From: Flavobacterium glycines
GTDB lineage: Bacteria; Bacteroidota; Bacteroidia; Flavobacteriales; Flavobacteriaceae
DNA: 64,000 nt
Reading direction: 5' to 3'
NCBI RefSeq assembly: GCF_900100165.1
Contig: NZ_FNEO01000005.1
Location: 150,002-214,001 of the forward strand
Shown here piece after piece: positions 18,112 to 27,394 of this stretch. Below the pieces are notes generated by a model. The model was not told where the DNA came from and made no database searches. It saw nothing but the letters and a program-made list of their open reading frames with translations. Each line of letters begins with the position of its first letter. Within the stretch, counting starts at the first letter, position 1. Position numbers and translations under genes: made by a program.

Positions 18112-20346
18112 ATGATTACAAAAATTCAGAAATTTGTTTCGAGTACTGAGTTCGCTAATGCTTTAAAAATAACTATTGCCGCTGTTTCTCCTGTATTATT
18201 TTTTTCTTATCTTGATAATTTCTCTGTTGGTTTTACAATTGCTTTAGGTGCTTTCTTTACTTTTCCCAGTGATATTCCCAGCAACCTGAAACATAAAATT
18301 AAGGGATTATTAACCACCTCATTTATTATTGCCGGGGTAAACTTAATCATCAACCTTTGCCATCCAATTCCCTGGTTGTTTTATCCGGTTCTGGTTACTT
18401 TGATTTTTTGTATTTCCATGATTCTCATTTATGGTCAACGTGCCACAATGGTATCTTTCTCGGCTTTATTATCTCTTTCACTGGCCTTTGCTCACTTAAA
18501 TACTGGTTGGGAAATGCTACATTACTCAGGACTTTTATTGGCAGGAGGCTTATTTTACACGGTTATTTCAATCATTTTTTTTCATATAAAACCCAATCGT
18601 TATATCGAATTGCAATTGGCTGAATGCATCCGACTTACTGCAAAATATTTAAAATTACGCGGCGATTTATGGGAATTAAATTCGAATAGAAAATCCATTA
18701 CCAAAAAACAATTACATCTTCAGGTAGAACTAAATATTCTTCATGAAAATATTCGGGAAGTACTCATTACAAACCGAACCAAATCGGGTTCTTCGGGACA
18801 AAACCGAAAAATGTTACTGAGTTTTATTTCTTTGGTTGAAATTATGGAATTAGCCATTTCTACTTCTTTTGACCATAACAAATTTCATCAAAAGTTTGAT
18901 GGTTATCCAAAAGCATTGGAAACCTATCAAAATTTGGCTTACAACTTAGCCAAAGCCATGAAAGCTCTTTCCAAAAGCATCGAACAACACAAACCTTATG
19001 AATCCAAACGAAATTTAATTGAAGATTTACATCATTTTGAATTAGCGATAACTAATTACAAAAAAGACATTCAAAATGAATCATCTTCAGAAGGAGTCTT
19101 AATGCTCATTACCATGTTGCATTATGCCGAAAAACAGGTGGAAAAAATCATCACTTTAGAACGCGCCTATTCTGCTACTGTTAATACGAAAGATTTAATA
19201 AAAGGAAGAGATAAAGACATTGAAAAATTTATCAAACCTCAATATTATCCATTAAGTACTTTTGTAGAAAACCTCAGCTTCAATTCTACCGTTTTCAGGC
19301 ATTCGCTTAGAATCACCCTCACTATTTTAGTGGGATATATGATAGGGAAAGTGCTTCCTTTAGAAAATGTTTACTGGATAATTCTCACCATCGTGGTTAT
19401 CATGAAACAAGGATTTGGAATCACTAATGAGCGTACTTACCATCGTATAGTGGGGACTTTAGTTGGCGGTGTTATTGCTTTTGGAATCCTCTATGTGGTA
19501 CACAATTCTTATGCTATTAGTACTATGGCTATTATTGCCATGCTACTGGGTTTTTCATTCAACCCAACCAATTACAAGATTGGATCTACTTTTATTACTA
19601 TTTATGTCATTTTAATTTATGGTGTTCTGTCACCAGACAATGGAAATGTTATCGAATACCGAATTTTAGACACCATTGTAGGCGCTTGTTTATGCTTATT
19701 AGCCAACTATTTTTTATGGCCTTCCTGGGAATTCTTAAGTCTTCCCGCCTATATTGAAAGCGCTATTGAGGCTAATCGCAATTATCTAAAAGAAATTTCG
19801 ATTATGTATAATAAAAAAGTGGATGTCTCTACCGAATATCGTCTTGCCCGAAAACAAGCTTTTATTGAAATAGGAAATTTAATGGCTTCTTTTCAGCGTA
19901 TGCTACAAGAACCCAAATCCAAACAAAACAAACTCCCTCAGGTTTATAAATTAACGGTGCTCAATCATTCATTACTTTCATCACTTGCTTCTCTGGGAAC
20001 CTATATTCAGTCACACAAAACAACCGAAGCTTCAAAAGCTTTTAATGTAGTGGTTAACAAAGTGATTTCCAATCTGGAATTAGCTATGAATTTATTAGAA
20101 AATCCTAACCCTGATTCAGAAAACATGGTATCTAACGAAGATTTAGACCAACGACTTACCGAATTAAAAAATATTAGAGCCAAAGAATTACAACAAATAC
20201 AACTAATTGACCAGGAAGCCTATCAAATCAAAATGCAGGAAGCCCAATTAGTGATTGAACAATTAATCTGGATGACTAATTTATCCGAGAACATTCTAAA
20301 AACCACACAGCTGTTAACTTCTGTAAAAAAAGAATCCCAACAATAA
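18112..20346 (+). CDS. FUSC family (YccS/YhfK-like) inner-membrane protein
   Basis: A 744-residue membrane protein of the fusaric-acid-resistance-like superfamily. It has two blocks of about six transmembrane segments (about 15-160 and 395-545), each followed by a long helical cytoplasmic region. The second block carries YWIILTIVVIMKQGFGITN and GTLVGGVIAFGILY, with RIVGT between, typical of FUSC repeats. Family members are thought to export aromatic acids or similar compounds, but the substrate here is unknown. It runs opposite to its neighbours. Its last codons also encode the terminator hairpin of mqo on the other strand. Confidence 0.85.
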   Translation: MITKIQKFVSSTEFANALKITIAAVSPVLFFSYLDNFSVGFTIALGAFFTFPSDIPSNLKHKIKGLLTTSFIIAGVNLIINLCHPIPWLFYPVLVTLIFCISMILIYGQRATMVSFSALLSLSLAFAHLNTGWEMLHYSGLLLAGGLFYTVISIIFFHIKPNRYIELQLAECIRLTAKYLKLRGDLWELNSNRKSITKKQLHLQVELNILHENIREVLITNRTKSGSSGQNRKMLLSFISLVEIMELAISTSFDHNKFHQKFDGYPKALETYQNLAYNLAKAMKALSKSIEQHKPYESKRNLIEDLHHFELAITNYKKDIQNESSSEGVLMLITMLHYAEKQVEKIITLERAYSATVNTKDLIKGRDKDIEKFIKPQYYPLSTFVENLSFNSTVFRHSLRITLTILVGYMIGKVLPLENVYWIILTIVVIMKQGFGITNERTYHRIVGTLVGGVIAFGILYVVHNSYAISTMAIIAMLLGFSFNPTNYKIGSTFITIYVILIYGVLSPDNGNVIEYRILDTIVGACLCLLANYFLWPSWEFLSLPAYIESAIEANRNYLKEISIMYNKKVDVSTEYRLARKQAFIEIGNLMASFQRMLQEPKSKQNKLPQVYKLTVLNHSLLSSLASLGTYIQSHKTTEASKAFNVVVNKVISNLELAMNLLENPNPDSENMVSNEDLDQRLTELKNIRAKELQQIQLIDQEAYQIKMQEAQLVIEQLIWMTNLSENILKTTQLLTSVKKESQQ

Positions 20347-20359
20347 CGTCGGGATTCTT
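20325..20359 (-). terminator. Terminator of mqo, overlapping the end of the FUSC gene
   Basis: AAGAATCCC (20330-20338) and GGGATTCTT (20351-20359) form a 9-bp stem around the FUSC stop codon. Only the minus strand has a T-run after it (complement of 20325-20330), so it serves mqo. Confidence 0.75.
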
Positions 20360-20384
20360 GGTATTATATGATAAATCAAAAAGA

Positions 20385-21878
20385 TTAATTCAACTTCAAT
20401 ACAGTTGCTGTATGCTCTCTAACTTCATTCAACAACTCCGGATTTTCGTTTAATTTTTGACCGTAAGATGGAATCATCTCTTTAAACTTAGCCTGCCATT
20501 CAGGAGTTTTCATTTCTTCTTTATAACATCTGCTAATCACATCAATCATAATTGAAACAGCTGTAGAAGCACCTGGTGAAGCTCCAAGTAATACTGATAA
20601 AGTTCCGTCAGCCGAAGTAATTACTTCTGTTCCAAACTCTAATTTCCCTCCTTCTTTTTCATCTTTTTTAATTACCTGAACCCTTTGTCCGGCACGTTCT
20701 AAAACCCAATCCTTAGATTTAGCTCCCGGAACATATTCTCTCAAAGCTTTAATTCTGTCAGCCGGAGATTGTCTTACCTGCTCAATCAAATATTTTGTTA
20801 AAGGAATATTTTTAATTCCAGCCATAACCATTGGAACAATATTATCCAATTGGATTGATTTAGGCAAATCAGAATATTTACCGTTTTTTAGGAAACGAGT
20901 TGAGAATCCTGCGAAAGGACCAAACAACAATTGTTTTTCACCGTTAATCATTCTCGAATCAATATGCGGAACTGACATTGGTGGTGCACCCACACTTGCC
21001 TTACCGTACACTTTTGATTCGTGTTGCGCAATAACTTCCGGGTTAGTACATCTTAACCATTGCCCGCTTACTGGGAAACCGCCAAATCCTTTTCCTTCAG
21101 GAATATTTGCTTTTTCTAACAATGGTAATGAACCTCCACCTGCACCAATAAATACAAATTTAGGATATGCCTTTCTTATAGAACCATCTGTTAAATTCTT
21201 GATTTTTATTCTCCAGGTTTTATTTTCTTTTTGTCTTAGTTTTTTTACTTCATGACCAAAATACATATTCACTCCATCTAACTGGGTCAGATAATGAAAC
21301 ATATTTCTAGTCAATTCTCCAAAATTAACATCAGTTCCAATAGCCATAGTAGTACCGGCTACTTTGCCTGACTCTTTTCTGCCTTCCATCACCAAAGGCA
21401 TCCATTTTTTTAATTCAGTAAAATCAGTACTGAACTGCATATCTGCAAAAAGAGGGTTTGCCTGTAAAGCTTTATAACGTTTCGTTAAATAATCTACATT
21501 TTTATCTCCCCATACAAAACTGATATGTGGAATTCTTTTTATAAAATTTTCCGGAGCAGATACTTTTCCCTGTTGCACTAAATAAGCCCAAAATTGGCGA
21601 GATACTTCAAAGGATTCAGCAATACTAATCGCTTTTTTAGGATCAATGCTTCCATCACTTCCTTCCGGAGTGTAATTCAATTCACAAAATGCTGAATGTC
21701 CCGTTCCTGCATTATTCCATGCATCTGAACTCTCGGCAGCAGCACTATCTAATCTTTCGTAAATATCAATGGTTAAATCAGGTTGTAATTCTTTTAGAAT
21801 TAAGCCTAAAGTGGCACTCATAATTCCAGCTCCAATAAGAACTACATCACAGTGTGAACGTATGGTTGTATCAGACAT
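20385..21878 (-). CDS. mqo: Malate:quinone oxidoreductase
   Basis: A membrane-associated FAD enzyme that oxidises malate to oxaloacetate and passes electrons to the quinone pool. Its 497 residues match the family. The FAD-binding Rossmann motif is VVLIGAGIMSATLG near residue 12. Other Mqo blocks are NAGTGHSAFCELNYTPE, IGTDVNFGELTR, VSGQWLRCTNPEV, GAPPMSVPHID and LLGASPGASTAVSIM. A -7-like box (CAAAGATA on the + strand, 21899-21906) lies upstream. It is monocistronic. Confidence 0.97.
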   Translation of the reverse strand: MSDTTIRSHCDVVLIGAGIMSATLGLILKELQPDLTIDIYERLDSAAAESSDAWNNAGTGHSAFCELNYTPEGSDGSIDPKKAISIAESFEVSRQFWAYLVQQGKVSAPENFIKRIPHISFVWGDKNVDYLTKRYKALQANPLFADMQFSTDFTELKKWMPLVMEGRKESGKVAGTTMAIGTDVNFGELTRNMFHYLTQLDGVNMYFGHEVKKLRQKENKTWRIKIKNLTDGSIRKAYPKFVFIGAGGGSLPLLEKANIPEGKGFGGFPVSGQWLRCTNPEVIAQHESKVYGKASVGAPPMSVPHIDSRMINGEKQLLFGPFAGFSTRFLKNGKYSDLPKSIQLDNIVPMVMAGIKNIPLTKYLIEQVRQSPADRIKALREYVPGAKSKDWVLERAGQRVQVIKKDEKEGGKLEFGTEVITSADGTLSVLLGASPGASTAVSIMIDVISRCYKEEMKTPEWQAKFKEMIPSYGQKLNENPELLNEVREHTATVLKLN

Positions 21879-21991
21879 AATATTATTTTTATTCGGCGCA
21901 AAGATACTTTAATATTCTTGTAATTAAAAGAGTGATTTAGATTGAAAAAGTTACATTTATCACTAAGATTAATCGTTTTAACAAAGAATTA

Positions 21992-22408
21992 TTAAAACAT
22001 TTTACGGGAAAGGTAATCTTGCAACATGATAGTTGCTGAAATTTCATCAATCAGAGCTTTATTCTGACGTTGTTTTTTCTTCAAGCCACTATCAATCATG
22101 GTTTGGAAAGCCATTTTTGAAGTAAATCGTTCATCTACACGAACTACTTTCATATCCGGAAAATGATTCGTAAAATGCGTTACAAAACCTTTAATAATAG
22201 AAGCGCTTTGAGAAGGCTCTCCATTCATCTGTTTAGGCTCCCCAATTAGTACCAACTCTACTTTTTCTTTCGAAAAATACTCTTTCAAAAAATCGATAGC
22301 AGTAGCTGAAGGAATAGTCGTTAATCCCGAGGCTATAATTTGTAATTCATCGGTAACTGCAATTCCTGTACGTTTTTGTCCGTAATCAATAGCGAGAATT
22401 CTTGGCAT
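21992..22408 (-). CDS. ruvX: RuvX/YqgF Holliday-junction-resolvase-like protein
   Basis: A 138-residue RNase H-fold protein of the YqgF family, implicated in pre-16S rRNA processing and possibly in junction resolution. The family motifs are ILAIDYGQKRTGIAVTD at the N-terminus, LVLIGEPKQMNGEPS in the middle, and VVRVDERFTSKMA then DEISATIMLQDYL near the end; the acidic residues in DYG, DERFTS and DEISA are the usual metal ligands. Its promoter box (CAAAGATA on the + strand, 22425-22432) overlaps the end of the methyltransferase gene. Confidence 0.94.
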   Translation of the reverse strand: MPRILAIDYGQKRTGIAVTDELQIIASGLTTIPSATAIDFLKEYFSKEKVELVLIGEPKQMNGEPSQSASIIKGFVTHFTNHFPDMKVVRVDERFTSKMAFQTMIDSGLKKKQRQNKALIDEISATIMLQDYLSRKMF

Positions 22409-22432
22409 TTATTTTTATTTTTCACAAAGATA

Positions 22433-23167
22433 CTATTTTAATTTCCCGATTCTTAACAATAAAGGAAAGCGCACTTGTTTATTGTTCTTTTCCCATGAAG
22501 ATTGCAATTCATCCCGAATCAAATCGATTGGATTTTGATTGTTTTTTGAAATATAATGCTGTGTTGCCGACCAGGTTTCTAAATAACCCGTTAATTCTTC
22601 AAAAGTCCAACTCAATTGATTCTGAAACTTTTTCACAGGAATTTCATCAAACGGAAAAGGAATCGTTTCATAATTCTCATCTAAATATTTTCGTTCTTTA
22701 TCCCAGTAAGGCCCTACTATATTATAATAGAAATGATTTAAAATTACATCCGAATGGGTATTAGTCGAAAACAATCCATACCCCATTACTGCAAAAATAC
22801 CATCCGGTTTTAAGATTCGATAGATTTCTTTATAAAACACATCAAAATCAAACCAATGCACCGCTTGAGCCACAGTTATTAAATCAAATTTTTGATTTTC
22901 GAAAGTCATTTTTTCTGCTGCTGACAACTGATAAATGATATTATCAGCCTGAATAGCATTATCCAATTGTTTTTGACTGATATCAGTTCCATAAACTGTT
23001 TTGAAAAATGGAGAAAGTTTACTTGCTACTTGTCCGTTTCCCGTTGCAATATCAAGTGCCAGCGATTTCTTTTTGACAAAAGAAACCACATATTCAATCA
23101 ATTCATCTGGATATTGCGGACGAAATTTTGAATATCCGGAAGCCTGTTTCGAAAAATTATCTTTCAT
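22433..23167 (-). CDS. Class I SAM-dependent methyltransferase
   Basis: A 244-residue cytoplasmic methyltransferase with the Rossmann-like SAM fold. SLALDIATGNGQVASKL is motif I, VYGTDISQKQLDNA contains the acidic residue that binds the SAM ribose, and FDLITVAQAVHWFDFDVFYKE with RILKPDGIFAVMGYG are the later motifs. The VAQAVHWFD pattern is seen in UbiE/trans-aconitate-methyltransferase-like proteins with small-molecule substrates. The substrate cannot be told from the sequence or neighbours. It lies 24 bases upstream of ruvX on the same strand. Confidence 0.9.
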   Translation of the reverse strand: MKDNFSKQASGYSKFRPQYPDELIEYVVSFVKKKSLALDIATGNGQVASKLSPFFKTVYGTDISQKQLDNAIQADNIIYQLSAAEKMTFENQKFDLITVAQAVHWFDFDVFYKEIYRILKPDGIFAVMGYGLFSTNTHSDVILNHFYYNIVGPYWDKERKYLDENYETIPFPFDEIPVKKFQNQLSWTFEELTGYLETWSATQHYISKNNQNPIDLIRDELQSSWEKNNKQVRFPLLLRIGKLK

Positions 23168-23312
23168 AACTAATCATTATTAATCTTTTTAAAATTGTCA
23201 TTGCTATTGATTTTTGTCATTGCCATTATCAATTCTCTTTTCTAAGATATTAAATTAATTTGACTTTCTGTTTTTGCATTAAAAACATATATTTGCCAAA
23301 AATTAATTAACG

Positions 23313-24128
23313 ATGAATAATTTACAAACAATTATAGAACAAGCCTGGGAAAACAGAGCTTTGTTGCAGGAAGAAACAACAACTAACGCGATTAGAGAAG
23401 TTATTGAATTATTAGACTCAGGAAAATTACGTGTTGCTGAACCAAAAGGTGACGGATGGCAGGTAAACGAATGGGTTAAGAAAGCGGTAGTGATGTACTT
23501 CCCTATTCAAAAAATGGAAACCTGGGAAGCTGGAGTTTTTGAATACCATGATAAAATGGAATTGAAAAAAGACTATGCTGAAAAAGGTGTTCGTGTAGTT
23601 CCTGGAGCTTCTGCTCGTTATGGTTCATTTATTTCAAGCGGTGTTATCATGATGCCAAGTTATGTAAACATTGGTGCTTATGTTGATGCTGGTACAATGG
23701 TTGATACTTGGGCAACTGTAGGTAGTTGTGCTCAAATTGGTAAAGACGTTCACTTGAGTGGTGGTGTTGGTATTGGTGGTGTTTTAGAACCATTACAAGC
23801 TGCACCTGTAATCATTGAAGACGGTGCTTTCATAGGTTCTCGTTGTATTGTAGTAGAAGGAGTTCACGTAGGAAAAGAAGCTGTTCTTGGAGCTAACGTA
23901 TGTTTGACTGCTTCAACTAAAATTATCGATATCACAGGTGAAGAACCAGTTGAAATGAAAGGATTCGTTCCTGCCCGTTCAGTAGTAATCCCTGGAAGTT
24001 ATACTAAAAAATTCGCTGCCGGTGAATACCAAGTGCCTTGTGCGCTAATCATTGGTACTCGTAAACCTTCTACTGACTTGAAAACGTCATTAAACAATGC
24101 GTTAAGAGAGTACGACGTAGCGGTGTAA
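23313..24128 (+). CDS. dapD: 2,3,4,5-tetrahydropyridine-2,6-dicarboxylate N-succinyltransferase
   Basis: Catalyses the succinyl-CoA-dependent step of the lysine/diaminopimelate pathway. The 271 residues hold a helical N-terminal domain (with ETWEAGVFEYHDKM) and a left-handed beta-helix of hexapeptide repeats (GAYVDAGTMVDTWATVGSC, IGKDVHLSGGVGIGGVLEP). A -7-like TATATTTG at 23288-23295 lies upstream. The next gene starts one base after its stop, so the two are probably co-transcribed despite unrelated functions. Confidence 0.97.
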   Translation: MNNLQTIIEQAWENRALLQEETTTNAIREVIELLDSGKLRVAEPKGDGWQVNEWVKKAVVMYFPIQKMETWEAGVFEYHDKMELKKDYAEKGVRVVPGASARYGSFISSGVIMMPSYVNIGAYVDAGTMVDTWATVGSCAQIGKDVHLSGGVGIGGVLEPLQAAPVIIEDGAFIGSRCIVVEGVHVGKEAVLGANVCLTASTKIIDITGEEPVEMKGFVPARSVVIPGSYTKKFAAGEYQVPCALIIGTRKPSTDLKTSLNNALREYDVAV

Positions 24129-24129
24129 T

Positions 24130-24798
24130 ATGACTGAAGTTAAAAATGTTTTATGGACTGGAGGTTGGGATTCCACGTTTAGAATTATCCAACTTTATAA
24201 TCGTGGAATCTGCCTTCAACCCATTTATGTTATCGATAAAAACAGACCTTCCACAACAAAGGAAATCGAAACCATTGAAATGCTTTCTGCTAAAATTGAA
24301 GAAAAATTTTCAAATTCAAAAGGTAAAATTTTACCTTTAAAATTAATAAAGAGAGAAAACATTCCTTTTAATCTCTATTTAAAAATAGTCTTCAAAATAA
24401 TTAAAAAACAACGTAAAATTGCTAAACAATATTATTGGCTGGCCTGCTTATCAAAAAAATACAACCATTTAGAAGAAGGTTTTCACAGAGCAGACCGTGT
24501 ACAAATAATCAATTTTGAAGATCTTATAGAAATCAAAGATGAAACACAACATCCGAATTGGATTGTAAATCCAAAGAAAACAGATTTCTTTAGAAGGCAA
24601 ATTTTTAAAAATATTAGATTTCCACTGGCTAATATTTCAAAAGTTGACATGAAAAAGTATGCCGAAGAAAATGGTTTCATCGATATAATGAACCAAACTT
24701 GGTTTTGTCATGGCTCAACCACAAAACCCTGCCAAAAATGTATCCCCTGTAAACAGTATATAACCGACAATATGGGATACAGACTAAATATGTCATGA
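24130..24798 (+). CDS. QueC-like PP-loop ATPase-superfamily protein
   Basis: A 222-residue protein I cannot name with certainty. The N-terminus has VLWTGGWDSTFR, a PP-loop (SGGxDS-type) motif of the ATP-pyrophosphatase superfamily with T and W replacing usual residues. The C-terminus has four cysteines at 193, 201, 204 and 207 (CX7CX2CX2C), closely like the zinc site of QueC, 7-cyano-7-deazaguanine synthase. The middle is lysine-rich and unlike canonical QueC, and no queD, queE or queF is nearby. It starts one base after dapD and opens a run of glycan-synthesis genes, so it may activate a carboxylate in a surface glycan or small molecule (inference). Confidence 0.65.
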   Translation: MTEVKNVLWTGGWDSTFRIIQLYNRGICLQPIYVIDKNRPSTTKEIETIEMLSAKIEEKFSNSKGKILPLKLIKRENIPFNLYLKIVFKIIKKQRKIAKQYYWLACLSKKYNHLEEGFHRADRVQIINFEDLIEIKDETQHPNWIVNPKKTDFFRRQIFKNIRFPLANISKVDMKKYAEENGFIDIMNQTWFCHGSTTKPCQKCIPCKQYITDNMGYRLNMS

Positions 24799-24912
24799 TA
24801 AAAAAATATATTCCTGCTCATCTCAAATATTATTTCGAAAAAGATATTTAAAGGAAATACACATATATTCATTATAAAAGCACAATAATTGAAGATTTAA
24901 CAATCTATATTT

Positions 24913-25731
24913 ATGAAACTAAAAGAAATACCATTATCATTATTTTCAGAGTTATATCTTAAATCATTAAACTCAAATAAATTAAAGAATGTAAAATCGA
25001 ATCATTCAGATATTATTGTATCTTTTACTACTATACCTTCAAGACTTAAAAAAGTACATATAACCGTAAGAAGTATTTTAAATCAGAAACTACAACCCAA
25101 GAAAATCATATTGTGGTTAAATGAATCTGATAAAAAATATGTCCCTGAAAGTTTACTAAAGCTTGAAGGCTCAATTTTCAATATTAAATATGTAACACTA
25201 AATTGCCCACATATCAAATTAGTTTACGCACTTGAACAGTTTCCTGAAGAATGCATTGTTACTTGTGACGATGATTTTATCTACGATAGAAATTGGTTAA
25301 AACGTCTATCGGAAGAACATCTAAAACATCCAAATAATATTATTGCTCTCAAAGTAAGACAAATTCAATTTGACAATAATAAAAAATTACTTCCTTACAA
25401 ATCCTGGAACTTATCAGACATCAAAAAAAACAAAACGGTTTTAGCTATTGGTTCTGAAGGTGTTTTATACCCGCCAAAAGCTTTTCTTCCTATAGCTATT
25501 GACAGTGAATTATTCCTAAAACTAACTCCTAAAGCAGATGATTTGTGGTTTAAAGCTATGGCGATTTTAAATAATACCGAAATTACTTTGGCTCAAAACC
25601 CTCCAAAAGAACCTATTCCTGTTTTTGGGACTCAGGAAATATCTTTAAAGAAAGCCAATGTTGGACAAAATCAAAATGTCAAACAAATGGAAAATCTTAT
25701 TGAACATTTCAAACTTAACCTACACGAATAA
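24913..25731 (+). CDS. Glycosyltransferase, GT-A type
   Basis: A 272-residue cytoplasmic protein that looks like a family 2-related nucleotide-sugar glycosyltransferase. It has IVSFTTIPSRLKKVHITVRS, ILNQKLQPKKIILWLNESD and the acidic metal/nucleotide motif VTCDDDFIYDRNWLK, followed by GSEGVLYPP and PKADDLWFKAMA. The DDD and ADD positions are where GT-A enzymes bind metal and the acceptor. The context, convergent with DUF1919 and other glycosyltransferase genes, suggests LPS core or another surface glycan. The sugar is unknown. Confidence 0.8.
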   Translation: MKLKEIPLSLFSELYLKSLNSNKLKNVKSNHSDIIVSFTTIPSRLKKVHITVRSILNQKLQPKKIILWLNESDKKYVPESLLKLEGSIFNIKYVTLNCPHIKLVYALEQFPEECIVTCDDDFIYDRNWLKRLSEEHLKHPNNIIALKVRQIQFDNNKKLLPYKSWNLSDIKKNKTVLAIGSEGVLYPPKAFLPIAIDSELFLKLTPKADDLWFKAMAILNNTEITLAQNPPKEPIPVFGTQEISLKKANVGQNQNVKQMENLIEHFKLNLHE

Positions 25732-25735
25732 ATAT

Positions 25736-26461
25736 CTAGTAGACAAATCTTGTTCTTTTTATTTCTTTATTATTAATCCAGTTTTCAAAGTCAAAATACA
25801 AAGAAGAAATTTTAAACAACTTAGTTCCTCCAGGAACCTGAATTTGATCTCTTTTAAAAGCTTCAAAAAGCGCAACATGCTTTAAAGGACTCAAATTGTT
25901 AATTGTTTTTGCTCCAAACGAAAGTTTGTTTTTAAAAGGTAATTTATGAAATTCCTGAATTATCTTATTGTCAACACGTTCGCGGTCACTAATAACAAAA
26001 TAAAAATTATCAAAGTCAAAATTTTTCAACATTCGATTTCTTCTGCGATACCATTTTTCCGAGGCTTCCTCTTCACTTGTATAATGTGAAAAATGCAACT
26101 CTATATCACCTAATTTCGCTACAGGATAAGTCTTTTCTCTATCCTCATAAATTGATTGCTGAATAAAAACTAAATCTTTTCTTATATACGTTTTAAAATT
26201 TTGAAGTAATTTTAAGTAGCAAGGGCCGTATAAAAACATTCCAACGAAAGGTGTATTATAAGGAAGTCCAAAACTTTTATAAACTTGCCCGCCAAAACAA
26301 TTATTTGCTATTATAACAAAATCAGTATTCTTTAATGAAGTAACATTAGTATTTTTAATTTGTTTATTTATTTTTCGCCTCAAAAAAAACTCAAAGTGCA
26401 AACAAACTGCTTTGATTTTGATATAAGAAAAATGAACAACAGCATATTTTAACAATATCAT
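25736..26461 (-). CDS. DUF1919 family protein (exopolysaccharide biosynthesis type)
   Basis: A 241-residue protein. VIIANNCFGGQVYKSFGLP and NTPFVGMFLYGPCYLKLL are the DUF1919 hallmark, a family annotated as exopolysaccharide synthesis proteins with no proven activity. Later blocks are ELHFSHYTSEEEASEKWYRR and FVISDRERVDNKIIQEF. It lies 17 bases downstream of a glycosyltransferase on the same strand, so the pair is an operon. A transferase role on a surface glycan is the best guess. Confidence 0.8.
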   Translation of the reverse strand: MILLKYAVVHFSYIKIKAVCLHFEFFLRRKINKQIKNTNVTSLKNTDFVIIANNCFGGQVYKSFGLPYNTPFVGMFLYGPCYLKLLQNFKTYIRKDLVFIQQSIYEDREKTYPVAKLGDIELHFSHYTSEEEASEKWYRRRNRMLKNFDFDNFYFVISDRERVDNKIIQEFHKLPFKNKLSFGAKTINNLSPLKHVALFEAFKRDQIQVPGGTKLFKISSLYFDFENWINNKEIKRTRFVY

Positions 26462-26478
26462 TCGACTAACTAAATCAA

Positions 26479-27294
26479 TTAAATATTAGAATCAATTCCT
26501 ATTGGTGTTCTTACAACTTTATTTTTACGTGTATTTTCTCTGATAGCATAATTTTTCTTCCAGGTCTCTTCATTTACATATCCTCTTTTATGGTCTAAAT
26601 GTACACAAATAGCACTGTAGCGAATTTGTTTAGATTTCAATCCGTAGTTAAACAATCTCTCGCCTAACTCACGGTCTTGCCCTCCATATTGCATTTCCTG
26701 ATTAAATCCATTTATAGCCACTAAATCTTTTTTCCATCCGGATGCATTATGTCCGTTCCAAGTTGCTTTTGTTGGAGTAATCCAATTAAGAAAAACAGCC
26801 ATCTTTCCAGTGGCAGTAAACTTATTATTTTTACAACTGTCTTTTAACCCATGTAATTTTAACCAGTTAAGATCAAAACAACGTTGCTCCTGAATATCTT
26901 CTTTCGAAATTAATTCAGAAATATCCATAGGTAATTTAAAATAGCCTCCTGACAAAAAACACCCTTCTTCCCGATAATTCAAATGAACCTCAACAAAATC
27001 TCTTCTCGGAATACAGTCTCCATCTGTAAAGATCAAATAGTCGGAATTAGAAGCCACAATTGCCTTGTTTAAAATTTGTGACTTTTGAAAGCCATTATCT
27101 TCATGCCAAACATGAACAATAGGAATTGAAATTTCTTTACGTAATTTATCTAACAATTCTTTTGTTGCAGGTCTTGAACCATCATCAGCGATAATAATTT
27201 CAAAATCCTTTTCTGTTTGAACACTAAAACCTATAAGTACTTTTTCTAACCAGGCTTCGGCATTATAAGTACTCATTATTACTGATGCTTTCAT
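26479..27294 (-). CDS. Glycosyltransferase family 2
   Basis: A 271-residue GT-A glycosyltransferase. It opens with SVIMSTYNAEAWLEKVL, has EIIIADDGSRPATKE (nucleotide binding) and the metal-binding DxD in YLIFTDGDCIPRRDF. The C-terminal GWKKDLVAINGFNQEM and YGGQDRELGERL resemble the chondroitin-synthase/Glyco_transf_7C block that positions the acceptor. A -7-like box (CAAAGGTA on the + strand, 27314-27321) lies directly upstream. The sugar and acceptor are unknown; LPS core is likely from the neighbours. Confidence 0.9.
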   Translation of the reverse strand: MKASVIMSTYNAEAWLEKVLIGFSVQTEKDFEIIIADDGSRPATKELLDKLRKEISIPIVHVWHEDNGFQKSQILNKAIVASNSDYLIFTDGDCIPRRDFVEVHLNYREEGCFLSGGYFKLPMDISELISKEDIQEQRCFDLNWLKLHGLKDSCKNNKFTATGKMAVFLNWITPTKATWNGHNASGWKKDLVAINGFNQEMQYGGQDRELGERLFNYGLKSKQIRYSAICVHLDHKRGYVNEETWKKNYAIRENTRKNKVVRTPIGIDSNI

Positions 27295-27394
27295 CTATTT
27301 ATTTTTATTAAGACAAAGGTAAGGATAAATTTATTTTTTAAAAATACAGCTGTTAAACCACAAACAATCCATCATCACACAGCTATAAAAACCA

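Noticed and set aside
23259..23295. Full promoter for dapD
   Set aside because: The -7 box TATATTTG is good, but no TTTG lies at a proper distance (gaps of 11 or 25 bases), so only the -7 box is mentioned.
24483..24680. Minus-strand and other shadow frames inside long genes (many places)
   Set aside because: They lie wholly inside well-supported genes, have no family motifs and no promoters.
24130..24798. A true queC of queuosine synthesis
   Set aside because: The cysteine site and PP-loop are similar, but the PP-loop is altered, the middle is divergent and no other queuosine gene is near. Kept as QueC-like only.
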